A stretch of 47,597 bases of DNA from an uncultured Acidimicrobiales bacterium (GCA_938021675.1 CALIFY010000060.1:1-47597), one strand, 5' to 3'. Positions 32,782-41,719 are shown, numbered from the stretch's first letter. Program-made: numbers and translations. The notes: a model not told the origin generated them from the letters alone.

Positions 32782-35028
32782 GTGATCCCCGTACTACTTG
32801 CCGCACACCTCGCCGGCATCGTTGGGGCGAGCGTTGCCGGGTACCGCTCAGCACGCGCTGGCTTACTGGTTGCGTCGATACCGCCTGCGATCACCACGAT
32901 ATGGGCTCTCGGGCAGCTAAATAGCGCCCCACAACAGGCGTTTTATGAACTCCATTGGGTTCAAGGACTTGGCTTGTCTCTGAGGTTTAGCGTCGACGAG
33001 CTGGCACTACTAATGACAATCCTCGTATCCGGCATTGGGGTCTTAGTATTCTTTTACTCGACCGGTTATTTCGGTTCAACCGCCGGGCCCGATGCACGAT
33101 TTCCGTCGTCTCTCTTGGCTTTCTCAGGTTCGATGCTGGGATTGGTATGGGCAGACTCGGTCTGGACGCTCTTCATCTTCTGGGAGTTCACATCAATCAC
33201 TTCGTTTCTTCTCGTCGGTTATAAACACGTTGAAGATTCAGTTCGAATCGCGGCCCGCCGTGCACTTATGATCACCGGGGCAGGCGGCCTTTCGCTGCTC
33301 GCTGGTTTGCTGCTACTGGTGAGAGAGAGCAACACAACCATTCTCGACCAAATCAGCCCGGCGACGGGCACGGTCGGCACTGTGGCCGCAGTGCTAGTTC
33401 TCATAGGAGCCGCTACCAAGTCAGCTCAGGTCCCTTTTCACGTTTGGCTCCCGGGAGCCATGGCCGCTCCAACCCCGGTAAGCGCGTATCTTCACTCGGC
33501 CACCATGGTGAAAGCGGGAGTCTTCCTGATGGCCGTGATGGGTCCGATTTTTGCCAACGCAGCCGTTTGGAAGACGGTCGGCGCCGCGTGTGGTATCGCA
33601 TCGATGTTGTGGGGTGGAATCGGGGCTCTCCGGCACCGCGACGCAAAGCTGATGTTGGCCTGGGGCACGGTCTCCCAACTCGGGCTGCTGGTCACGCTTT
33701 TTGCCATCGGCTCGCCAAAAGCGGTGTTCGCCGGCATTGCCCTCCTCCTCGCTCATGCCCTATTCAAAGCGACACTCTTCCTCGTGGTCGGCGAGATCGA
33801 CATTCGAACCGGCACACGCGATATCGCCGAACTGGGGGGCCTGTGGCGGGCTATGCCATTGACATGCGCAGTGGCGACAGCGGCTGGGCTGTCGATGGCC
33901 GGCGCACCCCCATTACTTGGATTCATGGCCAAAGAGGCGGCTCTCGAAGCCGTGCTCGGATTGGCGGGCGCCGAACAATTGGTATTCTCCTGCGCCGTCA
34001 TACTTGGGTCAGTTCTCACCGTTGCCTATACGACCCGCTTTCTCATCACCGTCTTCGGGCCGGGCCCAGCGACAGTGGTGTCTCCCCCGAGGCTCGCCAT
34101 GACTGCACCAGCAGCGGTGCTGTCGATCGCCGGCATTGCCGGATACATCTTCGTAGCGGCTCCAAATCGATTGGTCTCCAACGCTGCGATCGAACTCAAT
34201 GCCGCTGCCACCTACTCTCTGATCGCTTGGCCGGGCCTCAAGACAGCGTTCGTCGTCTCGCTTGCCATATTGTTGGTCGGCTCACTTCTCGGACTAGCCA
34301 TATCAAGACAACGAGTGCGGCCAACACCCGGTTCTCAAGGAGCCGATTGGGCCGACGCCGCAATCGACGGAATCCTTACCGTGGCCCCCTCGCTGACCGC
34401 ACGGATACAACACGGCTCTCTGCCGGTCTACGTCGTAACGATGACAGCGATGGCGGCGTTGGCCACCATCCCGTTCTTGAGCGAGATCCCCTACCTTCAA
34501 CTCGATCTTTGGAACAGTTTGATCGAGCCGTTTCTCGCCATCGTTATCGTTGGCTCAGCTATTGCCGGCACCTTCGTAGGGTCTCGACTCGGCGCAGCGT
34601 TGGCGCTCGGCGCAGTCGGTCTTGGGATGTCGGCACTGTTCGTCTCCTACGGCGCTCCCGACCTTGCGCTCACGCAACTCCTGGTCGAGACCATCATCGT
34701 CGTTGCGTTCGTTCTCGGCCTCGGCCGGCTTCGCCAAAGCTTTCCCCCGGTCGACACCACGTGGAAGGCGGCAAGGATCGTGATCGCCGGAGCGGGTGGG
34801 ATCGGCGTGACCTTGGCCATAGCCGCCGCCTCAACGTCTCCGACTGGCACCCCGCCGCTTGCCGACGTCAGCGAGCAGGCGGTTGAAGAGGGCGGCGGCA
34901 AAAACCTGGTCAACGTCATCCTCACCGACCTTCGAGCCCTGGACACACTGGGCGAGGTCGTCGTGCTTGCCACAGTGGCTATTGGCATACTTGCGCTCGC
35001 CAGGATCAACCAAACGGAGGTGGCATGA
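32782..35028 (+). CDS. mnhA: Mrp Na+/H+ antiporter subunit A
   Basis: MrpA is the largest subunit of the multi-subunit cation/proton antiporter related to complex I. The 748-residue protein has many helices, with the conserved FWEFTSITSFLLVGYKH, TKSAQVPFHVWLPGAMAAPTPVSAYLHSATMVKAG and HALFKATLFLVVGEID of the proton-pumping (ND5-like) half. A C-terminal extension (about 600-748) includes the GAPDLALTQLLVE element and corresponds to the MrpB-like segment often fused to MrpA. Start: GTG at 32782. The stop overlaps mnhB by 4 nt. The complex exports sodium, supports pH homeostasis in alkaline or salty media and is driven by the proton gradient. Confidence 0.93.
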   Translation: MIPVLLAAHLAGIVGASVAGYRSARAGLLVASIPPAITTIWALGQLNSAPQQAFYELHWVQGLGLSLRFSVDELALLMTILVSGIGVLVFFYSTGYFGSTAGPDARFPSSLLAFSGSMLGLVWADSVWTLFIFWEFTSITSFLLVGYKHVEDSVRIAARRALMITGAGGLSLLAGLLLLVRESNTTILDQISPATGTVGTVAAVLVLIGAATKSAQVPFHVWLPGAMAAPTPVSAYLHSATMVKAGVFLMAVMGPIFANAAVWKTVGAACGIASMLWGGIGALRHRDAKLMLAWGTVSQLGLLVTLFAIGSPKAVFAGIALLLAHALFKATLFLVVGEIDIRTGTRDIAELGGLWRAMPLTCAVATAAGLSMAGAPPLLGFMAKEAALEAVLGLAGAEQLVFSCAVILGSVLTVAYTTRFLITVFGPGPATVVSPPRLAMTAPAAVLSIAGIAGYIFVAAPNRLVSNAAIELNAAATYSLIAWPGLKTAFVVSLAILLVGSLLGLAISRQRVRPTPGSQGADWADAAIDGILTVAPSLTARIQHGSLPVYVVTMTAMAALATIPFLSEIPYLQLDLWNSLIEPFLAIVIVGSAIAGTFVGSRLGAALALGAVGLGMSALFVSYGAPDLALTQLLVETIIVVAFVLGLGRLRQSFPPVDTTWKAARIVIAGAGGIGVTLAIAAASTSPTGTPPLADVSEQAVEEGGGKNLVNVILTDLRALDTLGEVVVLATVAIGILALARINQTEVA

Positions 35029-35468
35029 CCGCCTCCCGATCGTCCATCGTGCACGTTGGGATTCGAGCCGCCAGCCCCCTCGCAATCACTGTCGGCGTCT
35101 ATCTCTTTTTTGCCGGACACAGCCAACCTGGCGGAGGTTTTGCCGCTGGACTGGTTCTCGGGGCCGTGATCACCCTCCGTACGGTGACCGGACTTCAGCG
35201 TCCGACAAACGCGACCGGGCTCCTCTCCTCCGGCATCGTCATCGTGACCGCCACCGCAGCCGCTCCTCTCATCTGGGGTGGCACATTCTTTGACCAGAGG
35301 GTGGTGTCGGTCGAGCTACCGGTTCTCGGCACTGTCAAATCGGGCAGTGCGCTGATTTTCGACGCCGGCGTCACCATCATCGTCATCGGCCTGGTCATTG
35401 CCTTACTGGACGGACTGTCTACCTCCGAACCAAGTGCTATTGAGACAGATGCGGAGGGGCGGCCATGA
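35025..35468 (+). CDS. mnhB: Mrp antiporter subunit B
   Basis: A 147-residue membrane protein with four helices. The blocks AITVGVYLFFAGHSQPGGGFAAGLVLGAV, RVVSVELPVLGTVKSGSALIFDAGV and the final helix IIVIGLVIALLDGL match MrpB. It overlaps both neighbours by 4 nt, so subunit stoichiometry is kept by coupled translation. Confidence 0.93.
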   Translation: MTASRSSIVHVGIRAASPLAITVGVYLFFAGHSQPGGGFAAGLVLGAVITLRTVTGLQRPTNATGLLSSGIVIVTATAAAPLIWGGTFFDQRVVSVELPVLGTVKSGSALIFDAGVTIIVIGLVIALLDGLSTSEPSAIETDAEGRP

Positions 35469-35827
35469 GTATCGCCCTGCTCTTGACGGTCGGCGGTCTT
35501 ACTACCACGGGGCTGTATCTGATCACGGCCCGTTCCCTCAGCCGGATCATTCTCGGCTTTTCGCTGCTGGGCCACGCCGCAGTTCTGTCACTACTGATCG
35601 CTGGAGGTAGCCCACGTGCTGCTCCCATCGCAGGCACTGCGGAGCAGATGTCCAACCCTGTCCCCCAGGCCCTTGCGTTGACGGCCATCGTCATCTCATT
35701 CGGTCTCACATTGTTTCTCCTGGCCTTGGCCGGGCGGCAGCAGACGCTTTCTGGCGACGATCTCGTCGAGGACGACCTGGAGGACGGTCGTATCGCCAAC
35801 GCACAGAGCAGTGAAGAGGACTTGTGA
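35465..35827 (+). CDS. mnhC: Mrp antiporter subunit C
   Basis: A 120-residue NuoK-like protein with three helices. Typical blocks are GLYLITARSLSRIILGFSLLGHAAVLSLLI, the DP-like turn SNPVPQALALTAIVISFGLTLFLLAL and an acidic C-terminal tail (GDDLVEDDLEDG). It overlaps mnhB and mnhD by 4 nt each. In complex I this fold carries buried acidic residues of the proton path; here it forms part of the Mrp membrane core. Confidence 0.92.
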   Translation: MSIALLLTVGGLTTTGLYLITARSLSRIILGFSLLGHAAVLSLLIAGGSPRAAPIAGTAEQMSNPVPQALALTAIVISFGLTLFLLALAGRQQTLSGDDLVEDDLEDGRIANAQSSEEDL

Positions 35828-37323
35828 GCACCCTGGTTGCAACAACCGTGATCGCCCCTCTCCTGTGCGCTGCGGGCGGGCTGGCGGTCCGCGGCAACAC
35901 ACCGGCGAGGGATGGCATCACGATCGTTGGTTTGCTCACCGCGGCGGCGTCAGCGGTGGCGTTACTCGTTGACGTTGCCAACAACGGAAGCCGTGTTGTT
36001 CGGGTCGGCGACTGGAGTCCCGAACTGGGCATCGTCCTGGTAGCAGACCTTTTTGCCACGTTGGTCTTGCCGGTGGCGCTCATCATTATCGTCGTCGTCG
36101 AGATCTTTGCCATCGGACAACGCCGTACCGCGTGGGGTGCCAATCCCGAACTGGCCGGACCGCTGCTCTGCGTGCTGACCGCCGGCGTTTCGCTCGCCTT
36201 TCTCACCGGCGACCTTTTCACCCTGTTCGTCGCCTTCGAGATGATTCTCGTCTCAAGTTACGTGCTGCTCACACACCAAGGCCAACGCGACCAGATCAGG
36301 TCCGGCATGACCTACGTCGTCATGAATTTGTTGGCCTCTACGCTGTTCCTTTTTGGGTTGGCTTTGATCTACGCCGCCACTGGCACCGTCAATATCGCCC
36401 TTGCGTCGGAGAGAATCGCCGAACTTCCCGACGGAGTCCGCCTTGGTATCGGCGCCTGGTTCCTCGTTGTGTTCGGCACCAAGGCCGCGCTGTTTCCGCT
36501 GTTTTCGTGGCTGCCCGACTCCTATCCGACCGCCCCTACCACCATCACCGCCGTCTTCGCCGGACTTTTGACCAAGGTCGGTGTGTACGCCATGATTCGA
36601 TTCCACAACCTGGCGGGTATGGACGAGCTCGGTCCAATCATGCTACTTCTGGCTGCGGCGACCATGATCGTCGGCGCCGTTGGGGCTCTGGCGCAGCGCG
36701 ACGTGAAACGAATTTTGTCCTTCCATATCGTCAGCCAGATCGGCTACATGTTGATGGGACTAGGGCTCTTCACCGAGGTCGGCACAACGGCAGCGATACT
36801 GTTCCTGGTCCACCACATGCCGGTAAAAACCGTGCTCTTTCTAGTCGGTGGACTCATCGAAAACGAGCAGGGCACCAGCACCTTGGCCTACACCGGCGGT
36901 CTTGCGACGAAGCGACCATTGATTGCCGCCTTCTTTTCCATCCCCGCCCTCAGCCTTGCCGGCTTGCCTCCGTTTTCCGGATTCGTGGCCAAGTTTGCGG
37001 TGATACGTGCCGGTATCGCCGAGGCTTCGTCGATCCCGGTCATGGTCGCTGTAGTCGCTGCCGTTGGAGCAGGGGCGCTAACACTGCTGTCGATGACCAA
37101 AATCTGGCTTGGCGTGTTCTGGGGTGAACAGGACCCGACCCCGACCGAACCGGGACGAATTCAGGCGGCGGGCAATCGCCGGGCCATGGTTGTCGCCACC
37201 GGTTTGGCCGTCCTCGGAACCGTTGCCATTTCTTTCTCCGCCGGCACGCTCTTCGATCTCAGCCAACGAGCGGCGGCGGAACTCAACGCTCCACGCACCT
37301 ACATCGAGATGGTCGGCTCATGA
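35824..37323 (+). CDS. mnhD: Mrp antiporter subunit D
   Basis: The second ND4/ND5-like channel subunit (499 aa). Conserved features are FTLFVAFEMILVSSYVLLTHQG (channel glutamate), GTKAALFPLFSWLPDSYPTAPTTITAVFAGLLTKVGVYAMIRF (with the conserved lysine), RDVKRILSFHIVSQIGYM and FLVHHMPVKTVLFLVGGLIE. About 14 helices can be placed. It overlaps mnhC and mnhE by 4 nt. With MnhA it forms the pair of antiporter-like modules. Confidence 0.95.
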   Translation: MSTLVATTVIAPLLCAAGGLAVRGNTPARDGITIVGLLTAAASAVALLVDVANNGSRVVRVGDWSPELGIVLVADLFATLVLPVALIIIVVVEIFAIGQRRTAWGANPELAGPLLCVLTAGVSLAFLTGDLFTLFVAFEMILVSSYVLLTHQGQRDQIRSGMTYVVMNLLASTLFLFGLALIYAATGTVNIALASERIAELPDGVRLGIGAWFLVVFGTKAALFPLFSWLPDSYPTAPTTITAVFAGLLTKVGVYAMIRFHNLAGMDELGPIMLLLAAATMIVGAVGALAQRDVKRILSFHIVSQIGYMLMGLGLFTEVGTTAAILFLVHHMPVKTVLFLVGGLIENEQGTSTLAYTGGLATKRPLIAAFFSIPALSLAGLPPFSGFVAKFAVIRAGIAEASSIPVMVAVVAAVGAGALTLLSMTKIWLGVFWGEQDPTPTEPGRIQAAGNRRAMVVATGLAVLGTVAISFSAGTLFDLSQRAAAELNAPRTYIEMVGS

Positions 37324-37823
37324 GCGATCTCGCCAAGCCGCGCCGGCTGACCACCATCGCCGTCCTCACCATGGTCTGGTGCGGACTGTGGGGCCAAGTT
37401 TCGACTGCTAATTTGCTCGCCGGCTTCGCCATCGCTGTCGCCATAACTGCGTCTGGAGTCGGCACCGCGGGCTCGGGCCGAATTCGACCGTGGCTGCTTG
37501 TTCGACTCGCCGGAGTCGTTTCTGTCGACCTGGTCAAGTCGACCATCAACGTCGCGACGGAAATCATCACTCCAACCGACAGCACCGACGAGTCCATCAT
37601 TGCCGTCCAGGTCCCGGCAGCCAGCAGGGACCATCTTCTTCTTCTGGTAATTGCGGTTACCGTCACGCCGGGGACCGCCGTGGTCGATACCGACCCCGAG
37701 ACGGGAACCCTCTACCTCCATCTTCTTCACGCCAAGCGGCAGGCCGAAACCGTCGACCATGTTCACCAGCTGGCAGAGTTGGCGTGCGCGGCGCTGCCAA
37801 CAAACGACAGGGCTATCTCTTGA
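37320..37823 (+). CDS. mnhE: Mrp antiporter subunit E
   Basis: A 167-residue protein with two N-terminal helices and a cytoplasmic C-terminal domain. MrpE-type features are WCGLWGQVSTANLLAGFAIA, RLAGVVSVDLVKSTINVATEI and VTPGTAVVDTDPETGTLYLHLLH. The last is the conserved TPGT segment. Its stop (TGA) overlaps a TTG start of the next gene. Confidence 0.92.
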   Translation: MSDLAKPRRLTTIAVLTMVWCGLWGQVSTANLLAGFAIAVAITASGVGTAGSGRIRPWLLVRLAGVVSVDLVKSTINVATEIITPTDSTDESIIAVQVPAASRDHLLLLVIAVTVTPGTAVVDTDPETGTLYLHLLHAKRQAETVDHVHQLAELACAALPTNDRAIS

Positions 37824-38104
37824 TCGTTGCCATCTGTTGCTTCGCCTTCGCCGGGTTGTGTTCCACCATCCGCCTGCTCAGAGGACCAGGGCTCGCCGAC
37901 CGCATCATGGCGCTCGATGTCACCCTGATCTGTCTGATGGGCGCCATCGCAGTTGATGCTGCCCGACGCGATGACACTACCAACCTGGTCTTGCTTATCG
38001 TGCTGGCCATCGTCGGCTTCACTGCTACGGTTGCCGCCAGTAAGTTCATCGAGCAGCACCATGAACCGGCCGGTCATTCCAGTCCAGGCCGGAGCGGCTC
38101 ATGA
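37820..38104 (+). CDS. mnhF: Mrp antiporter subunit F, TTG start
   Basis: A 94-residue protein with three helices. The conserved MrpF core is FAGLCSTIRLLRGPGLADRIMALDVT (RxxxGPxxxDRxxAxD), followed by LVLLIVLAIVGFTATVAASKFIE. The reading frame has no ATG at the right place. The start is the TTG at 37820, which overlaps the mnhE stop by 4 nt (TTGA), like the other junctions, and gives the family length. The open frame reaches further upstream inside mnhE, but only as an out-of-frame shadow. Confidence 0.9.
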   Translation: MIVAICCFAFAGLCSTIRLLRGPGLADRIMALDVTLICLMGAIAVDAARRDDTTNLVLLIVLAIVGFTATVAASKFIEQHHEPAGHSSPGRSGS

Positions 38105-38481
38105 CCGCTGTGGCTTCGGCGCTGATGATCATGGGTGGGGTACTTGCCGTCCTCGCCGGCATTGGCGTACTCCGGTTCTCCACGACCTCTGCTCGTCTGC
38201 ACGCCGCCGGCAAGGCGAGCCCGATCGCCTTCCTTGTTGCCGCGATCGGAGCGGGCATTGAGCTGGGACCGGCGGGCTCAGCTGCGCTTCTCATCGCCAG
38301 CGCAGCCATGATCCTGACGCTCCCGGTCGGTGTACACCTGCTGTTTCGAGCCGTGCACCGCACCTCGGACAATAGCCATCTGGTTGTCGACCAGCTCCAA
38401 CCATCCGCTCCGACAGAATCCGAGAAACCGAACGACAACGGCGCTCCCGACGCCAGCGCTGCCCCGCCCGCTTCCGAATAA
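38101..38481 (+). CDS. mnhG: Mrp antiporter subunit G
   Basis: A 126-residue protein with three helices. Typical MrpG features are GGVLAVLAGIGVLRFSTTSARLHAAGKAS (rxpDxxxRlHAxtKa region) and the closing helices LVAAIGAGIELG and LTLPVGVHLLFRAVHRTS. A polar tail rich in Ser, Pro and Glu follows. The ATG overlaps mnhF by 4 nt and closes the operon. pyrH follows after 194 bp. Confidence 0.91.
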   Translation: MTAVASALMIMGGVLAVLAGIGVLRFSTTSARLHAAGKASPIAFLVAAIGAGIELGPAGSAALLIASAAMILTLPVGVHLLFRAVHRTSDNSHLVVDQLQPSAPTESEKPNDNGAPDASAAPPASE

Positions 38482-38675
38482 CACAGACGGCTCGTGGCGG
38501 TCCCGACCCTGGCAAGCTGACCGACGGGCAACCTCAGCACCGATCGCTAGCCTCTGGAGCAGATCGGGCCGGCATCGGCGACGCGAAGAACCGGATAGCC
38601 TCACCGCAGACGCTTGACGAAAAGCGTACAACTACCCCCACAGTGAATTCGCCACAGGCAGGTATGGTGACGGCA

Positions 38676-39428
38676 ATGGGCAGCCTTAGATACAAGCGGG
38701 TCGTAATCAAACTCAGTGGCCAGGCCTTTGCTGGCGGCGGACTCATCGGCGTTGAGGCTAAAGCACTGAACTACATCGCTGACGAGTTGATCGCGGCAAC
38801 AGAACTCGGTGTCGAGGTGGCGGTCGTTCTCGGCGGCGGCAACTTCTTCCGGGGAAACCAGGCCCCGGAATGGCAGATCGATCAGGCCGAGGCCGACAAT
38901 GTCGGCATGCTCGGCACCGTCATGAACGGCATTCTCCTTCGTGGCGTGCTCGTGCGCAAAGGTGTGGGCGACACTCGACTAACCACCGCCTTACCCCTCC
39001 CCTCCATGGCCGAGCCGTTTATCCGGCTAAAGGCCTTGAAGCAGCTCAAGGAGAAGAAGATCGTTCTTCTCTCGTGCGGGATCGGTCAGCCGTATGTCAC
39101 CACCGACTATCCGGCGGTACAACGGGCGGTCGAGCTGAATGCCGACGCCATCCTGTTGGCCAAGAACGGCGTCGATGGGATCTACGACGACGATCCTCGA
39201 ACCACCGAGAACGCTCGTCGCTACGAGTCGTTGTCGTATCGCGATGTTCTTGAGGCTGATCTGCGGGTTATGGATCAGTCGGCAATCGTGCTGGCCCGCG
39301 ATCACGAACTCCCGCTTCACGTGTTCAGCTTCGAGGAGCGAGGCGCCATCGCCGGGGTGTGTTCAGGCGAGGATCGTGGCACGCTCGTCTCGGCTAAAGC
39401 GACCATCCAACAGGACCCGGCGAGCTGA
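38676..39428 (+). CDS. pyrH: UMP kinase
   Basis: PyrH phosphorylates UMP to UDP with ATP. The amino-acid-kinase fold shows YKRVVIKLSGQAFAGGG, VAVVLGGGNFFRG, DNVGMLGTVMNGILL, QPYVTTDYPAVQRAVELNADAILLAKNGVDGIYDDDPR and the end HVFSFEERGAIAGVCSGEDRGTLV. Start: I prefer the ATG at 38676 (MGSLRYKR), which has GGTGA five bases before it. An ATG at 38664 and a GTG at 38643 are in frame. In most actinobacteria pyrH lies between tsf and frr; here neither neighbour is present. Confidence 0.95.
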   Translation: MGSLRYKRVVIKLSGQAFAGGGLIGVEAKALNYIADELIAATELGVEVAVVLGGGNFFRGNQAPEWQIDQAEADNVGMLGTVMNGILLRGVLVRKGVGDTRLTTALPLPSMAEPFIRLKALKQLKEKKIVLLSCGIGQPYVTTDYPAVQRAVELNADAILLAKNGVDGIYDDDPRTTENARRYESLSYRDVLEADLRVMDQSAIVLARDHELPLHVFSFEERGAIAGVCSGEDRGTLVSAKATIQQDPAS

Positions 39429-39463
39429 CGTCCCGGGGTTACGCTCCGGGTACCACCCGCCGG

Positions 39464-39718
39464 TTAGCTCAACCAGCCAAGAACGGTCCATATCAGGGCC
39501 ACCAAAAATGGGACACCGAACGCCACGGCTACGAGCACTCGTGCCCGCCGGCGAGCTTGTGGGGACCCGTTGGCCGCCGCGCCGGCTAGGGCTTGAGCCC
39601 CAGCAATTTCTGGGAGGGCGAACCGGTAGTCGGCTGGCGTGTTGCTGTCGTGCCCACCGAACAGCCCCGAATCGGCTTCCTTCCTACTCTCGTATTCGAG
39701 ATCGAAGTCGTCGGACAC
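39464..39718 (-). CDS. Small single-helix membrane protein
   Basis: An 84-residue protein not matching a known family. The acidic N-terminus (SDDFDLEYESRKEADSG) is followed by a short Pro/Ala segment, a basic cluster (ARRRAR) and a C-terminal helix (VLVAVAFGVPFLVALIWTVLGW). By the positive-inside rule the N-terminus should be cytoplasmic. It starts with GTG at 39718, divergent from cutA, and ends 35 bp from the convergent pyrH. A clean, well-composed frame with a membrane helix makes it probably real. Confidence 0.6.
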   Translation of the reverse strand: MSDDFDLEYESRKEADSGLFGGHDSNTPADYRFALPEIAGAQALAGAAANGSPQARRRARVLVAVAFGVPFLVALIWTVLGWLS

Positions 39719-39890
39719 TGTGGGTCACACCCTTTCCCCTCGCCTTCGCCGAGTCTAGCTCAGACGACGATTGGCGAAGATGCAGGGCACGGCCCCAGGC
39801 ACCGTCGGCGACTAGATATCCCGGAACGGTGGCAGATGGGCCAGTATCGCCTGTACTAACTACTCAGGAATCCGACCGAAAGGGAAGGCT

Positions 39891-40226
39891 ATGACAACGA
39901 TCGTCGATGTCTCAATAACGGGACCTGATGCGGATTGGCTCGCAAAACACGCCCGTGATCTGGTCGGTCGAAGGCTGGCAGCGTGCGGAAACATCATCCC
40001 ATCGATCCGTTCTATTTATCGTTGGCACGGGTCGATTGAAGACGACATCGAGTCCTATCTGGTGCTCCACACCCAGTCTTCGCACGTGCCGGCGATCATC
40101 GAGTTCACCAACTCGGTACATCCAAACGACGTTGTACAAATACTGGCCACCGAAGTCAGCCAGGCCGACGACGGTTACGCCTCCTGGGTCATCGAGGAAA
40201 CCTCGTTGGCCCCTCCGGGATCGTAG
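39891..40226 (+). CDS. cutA: CutA-type divalent-cation-tolerance protein
   Basis: CutA is a small trimeric cytoplasmic protein linked in E. coli to copper tolerance; its exact activity is unsettled. This 111-residue protein has GRRLAACGNIIPSIRSIYRWHGSIEDDIE and a strand-helix-strand end (SHVPAIIEFTNSVHPNDVVQIL) matching the family core. The conserved (A)CxN is ACGN. A strong AAGGGAAGG precedes the ATG. It is transcribed alone, with a hairpin after it. Confidence 0.9.
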   Translation: MTTIVDVSITGPDADWLAKHARDLVGRRLAACGNIIPSIRSIYRWHGSIEDDIESYLVLHTQSSHVPAIIEFTNSVHPNDVVQILATEVSQADDGYASWVIEETSLAPPGS

Positions 40227-40258
40227 TGTCGACGTTCGGGTCGAGGTGGCCGAAAACT

Positions 40259-40293
40259 GAAACCCGCCGAGCTGGTGTGGCCCGACGGGTTTC
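40259..40293. terminator. Terminator-like hairpin after cutA
   Basis: GAAACCCG and CGGGTTTC are perfect 8-bp arms around a 19-nt loop, between cutA and the convergent exported-protein gene. On the plus strand the stem ends with TTTC. It probably serves both directions. Confidence 0.5.
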
Positions 40294-40371
40294 TGGAGTG
40301 CTGTACCGAGACGATCGCTGCCGCTCGGCTATGGAATCCTGGGGCAACCCTGGCGAGCGGCCCCAGGCCCG

Positions 40372-41406
40372 CTATCTAAAGACCGAGAGATCCCATTTCG
40401 GTCCGATGTGGCCGCAACCCTCACGCCCGATATCAACTCGACCGGGGCAGTCGGTTTCATCCCCGGCATCGTTGGCCGGGCCGTTGCCGCACTGGATGTC
40501 GTTGTAGACCGGCCGGCCCTCGATACCCGGACCGTCTCCGATCGCACCGCAGACCTCTTTGACCGTCTTCGTTCCGTCAGGAGTCTCCACGGTGATGTCG
40601 CCGATGGCATGGTCGAACGTCGTGGCGCAGTAGCACTTGTCGTCGACCGAGTAGCTGTCGTGCCAGTTGTTGCCCGGCTCCAAGCCGCTTACCGAAATGA
40701 CCTTGACGATGTCGGGGTGGGTACCCTCCGGATTCGAGTCCGGGGCCTCGGTCGTCGTCGGAGCCTCAGTCGTCGTAGTGGCCTCGGTCGTCGTAGTCGT
40801 CTCGGCAACCTCAGTCGTCGTAGTGGCCTCGGTCGTCGTAGTCGTCTCGGCAACCTCGGTCGTGGTCGTTCCCTCGATCACGACCGGTTCGTCGGTCACC
40901 TCGAACTCGAAGACTTGGCTCCCCAACGACGACCCCTGGCCTCGGTCTTCCGAGAACGCTTCGGCCTCGATGGTGTACTCGCCAACCGGTAGTCTCGCGC
41001 CTGCGAAATCCTGACCACTGTTCCCGAAGACCGAGTAGGGGGAGACGTTCTCCAAACGGTCGTAGCTGACCGGCCCGCTGACTGCGAACAACATGCTCTC
41101 TGCATCAGAAGGCGCACCGACGAAGTTGAACCCGTATTCCTCGTCTGCGACGTCGTCGAGTTCGATCGCCTCGGTGTCGAGCAAGACCGAGGTCACGATC
41201 TGGTCGGTGGAGGCGTTGATCACCTCAAGAGTTCCATCTAGGCCGTCGGAGCCCGGGTCGGCGCTCGAGGCGCTTTGCAGGAAGAGAAATCCGCCCACTA
41301 AGCCCACCGTCACCGCCAACACTGAGACGATGATCGAAGATCGTCGTCTCCGCCCCTTCATCTCGCCAGGCTCACGCCCGGCATCCGCCATCATTGGTAC
41401 TGACAT
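40372..41406 (-). CDS. Exported modular protein with six-cysteine C-terminal domain
   Basis: A 344-residue protein. A basic N-terminus (KGRRRRSS) leads into a helix (about 24-43) ending LQSASSA, a signal peptide or membrane anchor. Residues about 57-172 are a beta-rich domain (GTLEVINASTDQIV, YGFNFVGAPS, SYDRLENVSPYSVFGNSGQDF, LPVGEYTIEAEAFS). It is closely similar to the same region of the neighbouring PL7 protein. A Thr/Glu linker (about 180-222, with a 15-residue unit repeated) follows. The C-terminal part (about 228-344) has six cysteines (258, 260, 286, 306, 320, 331), and the stretch YNDIQCGNGPANDAGDETDC repays searching. I do not recognise that domain. The gene is oriented like, and lies downstream of, its paralogue. 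Confidence 0.75.
   Translation of the reverse strand: MSVPMMADAGREPGEMKGRRRRSSIIVSVLAVTVGLVGGFLFLQSASSADPGSDGLDGTLEVINASTDQIVTSVLLDTEAIELDDVADEEYGFNFVGAPSDAESMLFAVSGPVSYDRLENVSPYSVFGNSGQDFAGARLPVGEYTIEAEAFSEDRGQGSSLGSQVFEFEVTDEPVVIEGTTTTEVAETTTTTEATTTTEVAETTTTTEATTTTEAPTTTEAPDSNPEGTHPDIVKVISVSGLEPGNNWHDSYSVDDKCYCATTFDHAIGDITVETPDGTKTVKEVCGAIGDGPGIEGRPVYNDIQCGNGPANDAGDETDCPGRVDIGREGCGHIGPKWDLSVFR
40764..40853. repeat. 45-bp tandem repeat encoding the linker
   Basis: Two nearly identical 45-bp copies (40764-40808 and 40809-40853) encode two units of a Thr/Glu-rich 15-residue linker (AETTTTTEATTTTEV). A partial third copy follows. Such repeats change in length easily by slippage. Confidence 0.8.
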
Positions 41407-41491
41407 TCATTCTCCGTCCGTGAAAATACCGCATCAAACCCGCCACAGGCCGAATTCCGGCAGTCTATTCCTGTTCCTGTCCGGCTTAGCG

Positions 41492-41534
41492 ATTGCGTGA
41501 CAGGTCCGATCAACAGGCTCGACCGTCGGGTTCT
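41492..41534 (-). promoter_or_regulatory. Conserved upstream element, copy 1
   Basis: On the plus strand it reads ATTGCGTGACAGGT, six bases, AACAGGC and ends GGTTCT. Copy 2 at 43189-43231 matches at 34 of 43 positions with identical spacing. It lies 86 nt before the start codon (78 nt for copy 2). Read on the coding strand it contains two CCTGT motifs 13 nt apart. It may be promoter or operator, or just conserved by recent duplication. Confidence 0.45.
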
Positions 41535-41661
41535 GATGCTTACTCCCGATGCCGACTGCAAGACTAGCTCCTCTACCTTCGGGTTGAAGGTCGCTTCTCG
41601 TTCATTGTTGTTTTCCACTGCCTCTGTTCCGCTGAGGACAAAAATGTCGGCAGCGGAACGG

Positions 41662-41698
41662 CGACGACGGAAGGGCCGGTTCGACCCTTCCGTCGTCG
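41662..41698 (-). terminator. Strong terminator hairpin of the PL7 gene
   Basis: CGACGACGGAAGGG and CCCTTCCGTCGTCG are perfect 14-bp arms around a 9-nt loop, 22 nt after the PL7 stop. On the minus strand a TTTTT run lies about 20 nt further on. This is the strongest hairpin in the window. Confidence 0.7.
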
Positions 41699-41719
41699 AG
41701 CCTGTCAGCCGAGAGGCCG

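Larger units (their letters stand above)
41407..41719. other. Intergenic region with terminator and conserved element
   Basis: This 313-bp stretch contains no gene. It holds the strong hairpin that ends the PL7 gene and, nearer the downstream gene, a 43-bp element also found upstream of the PL7 gene. The promoter of the gene starting at 41406 must lie here. Confidence 0.6.

Noticed and set aside
33444-34886. 480-codon open frame in mnhA on the same strand
   Set aside because: Out-of-frame shadow rich in Arg and Ser, while the mnhA frame shows the full antiporter signature.
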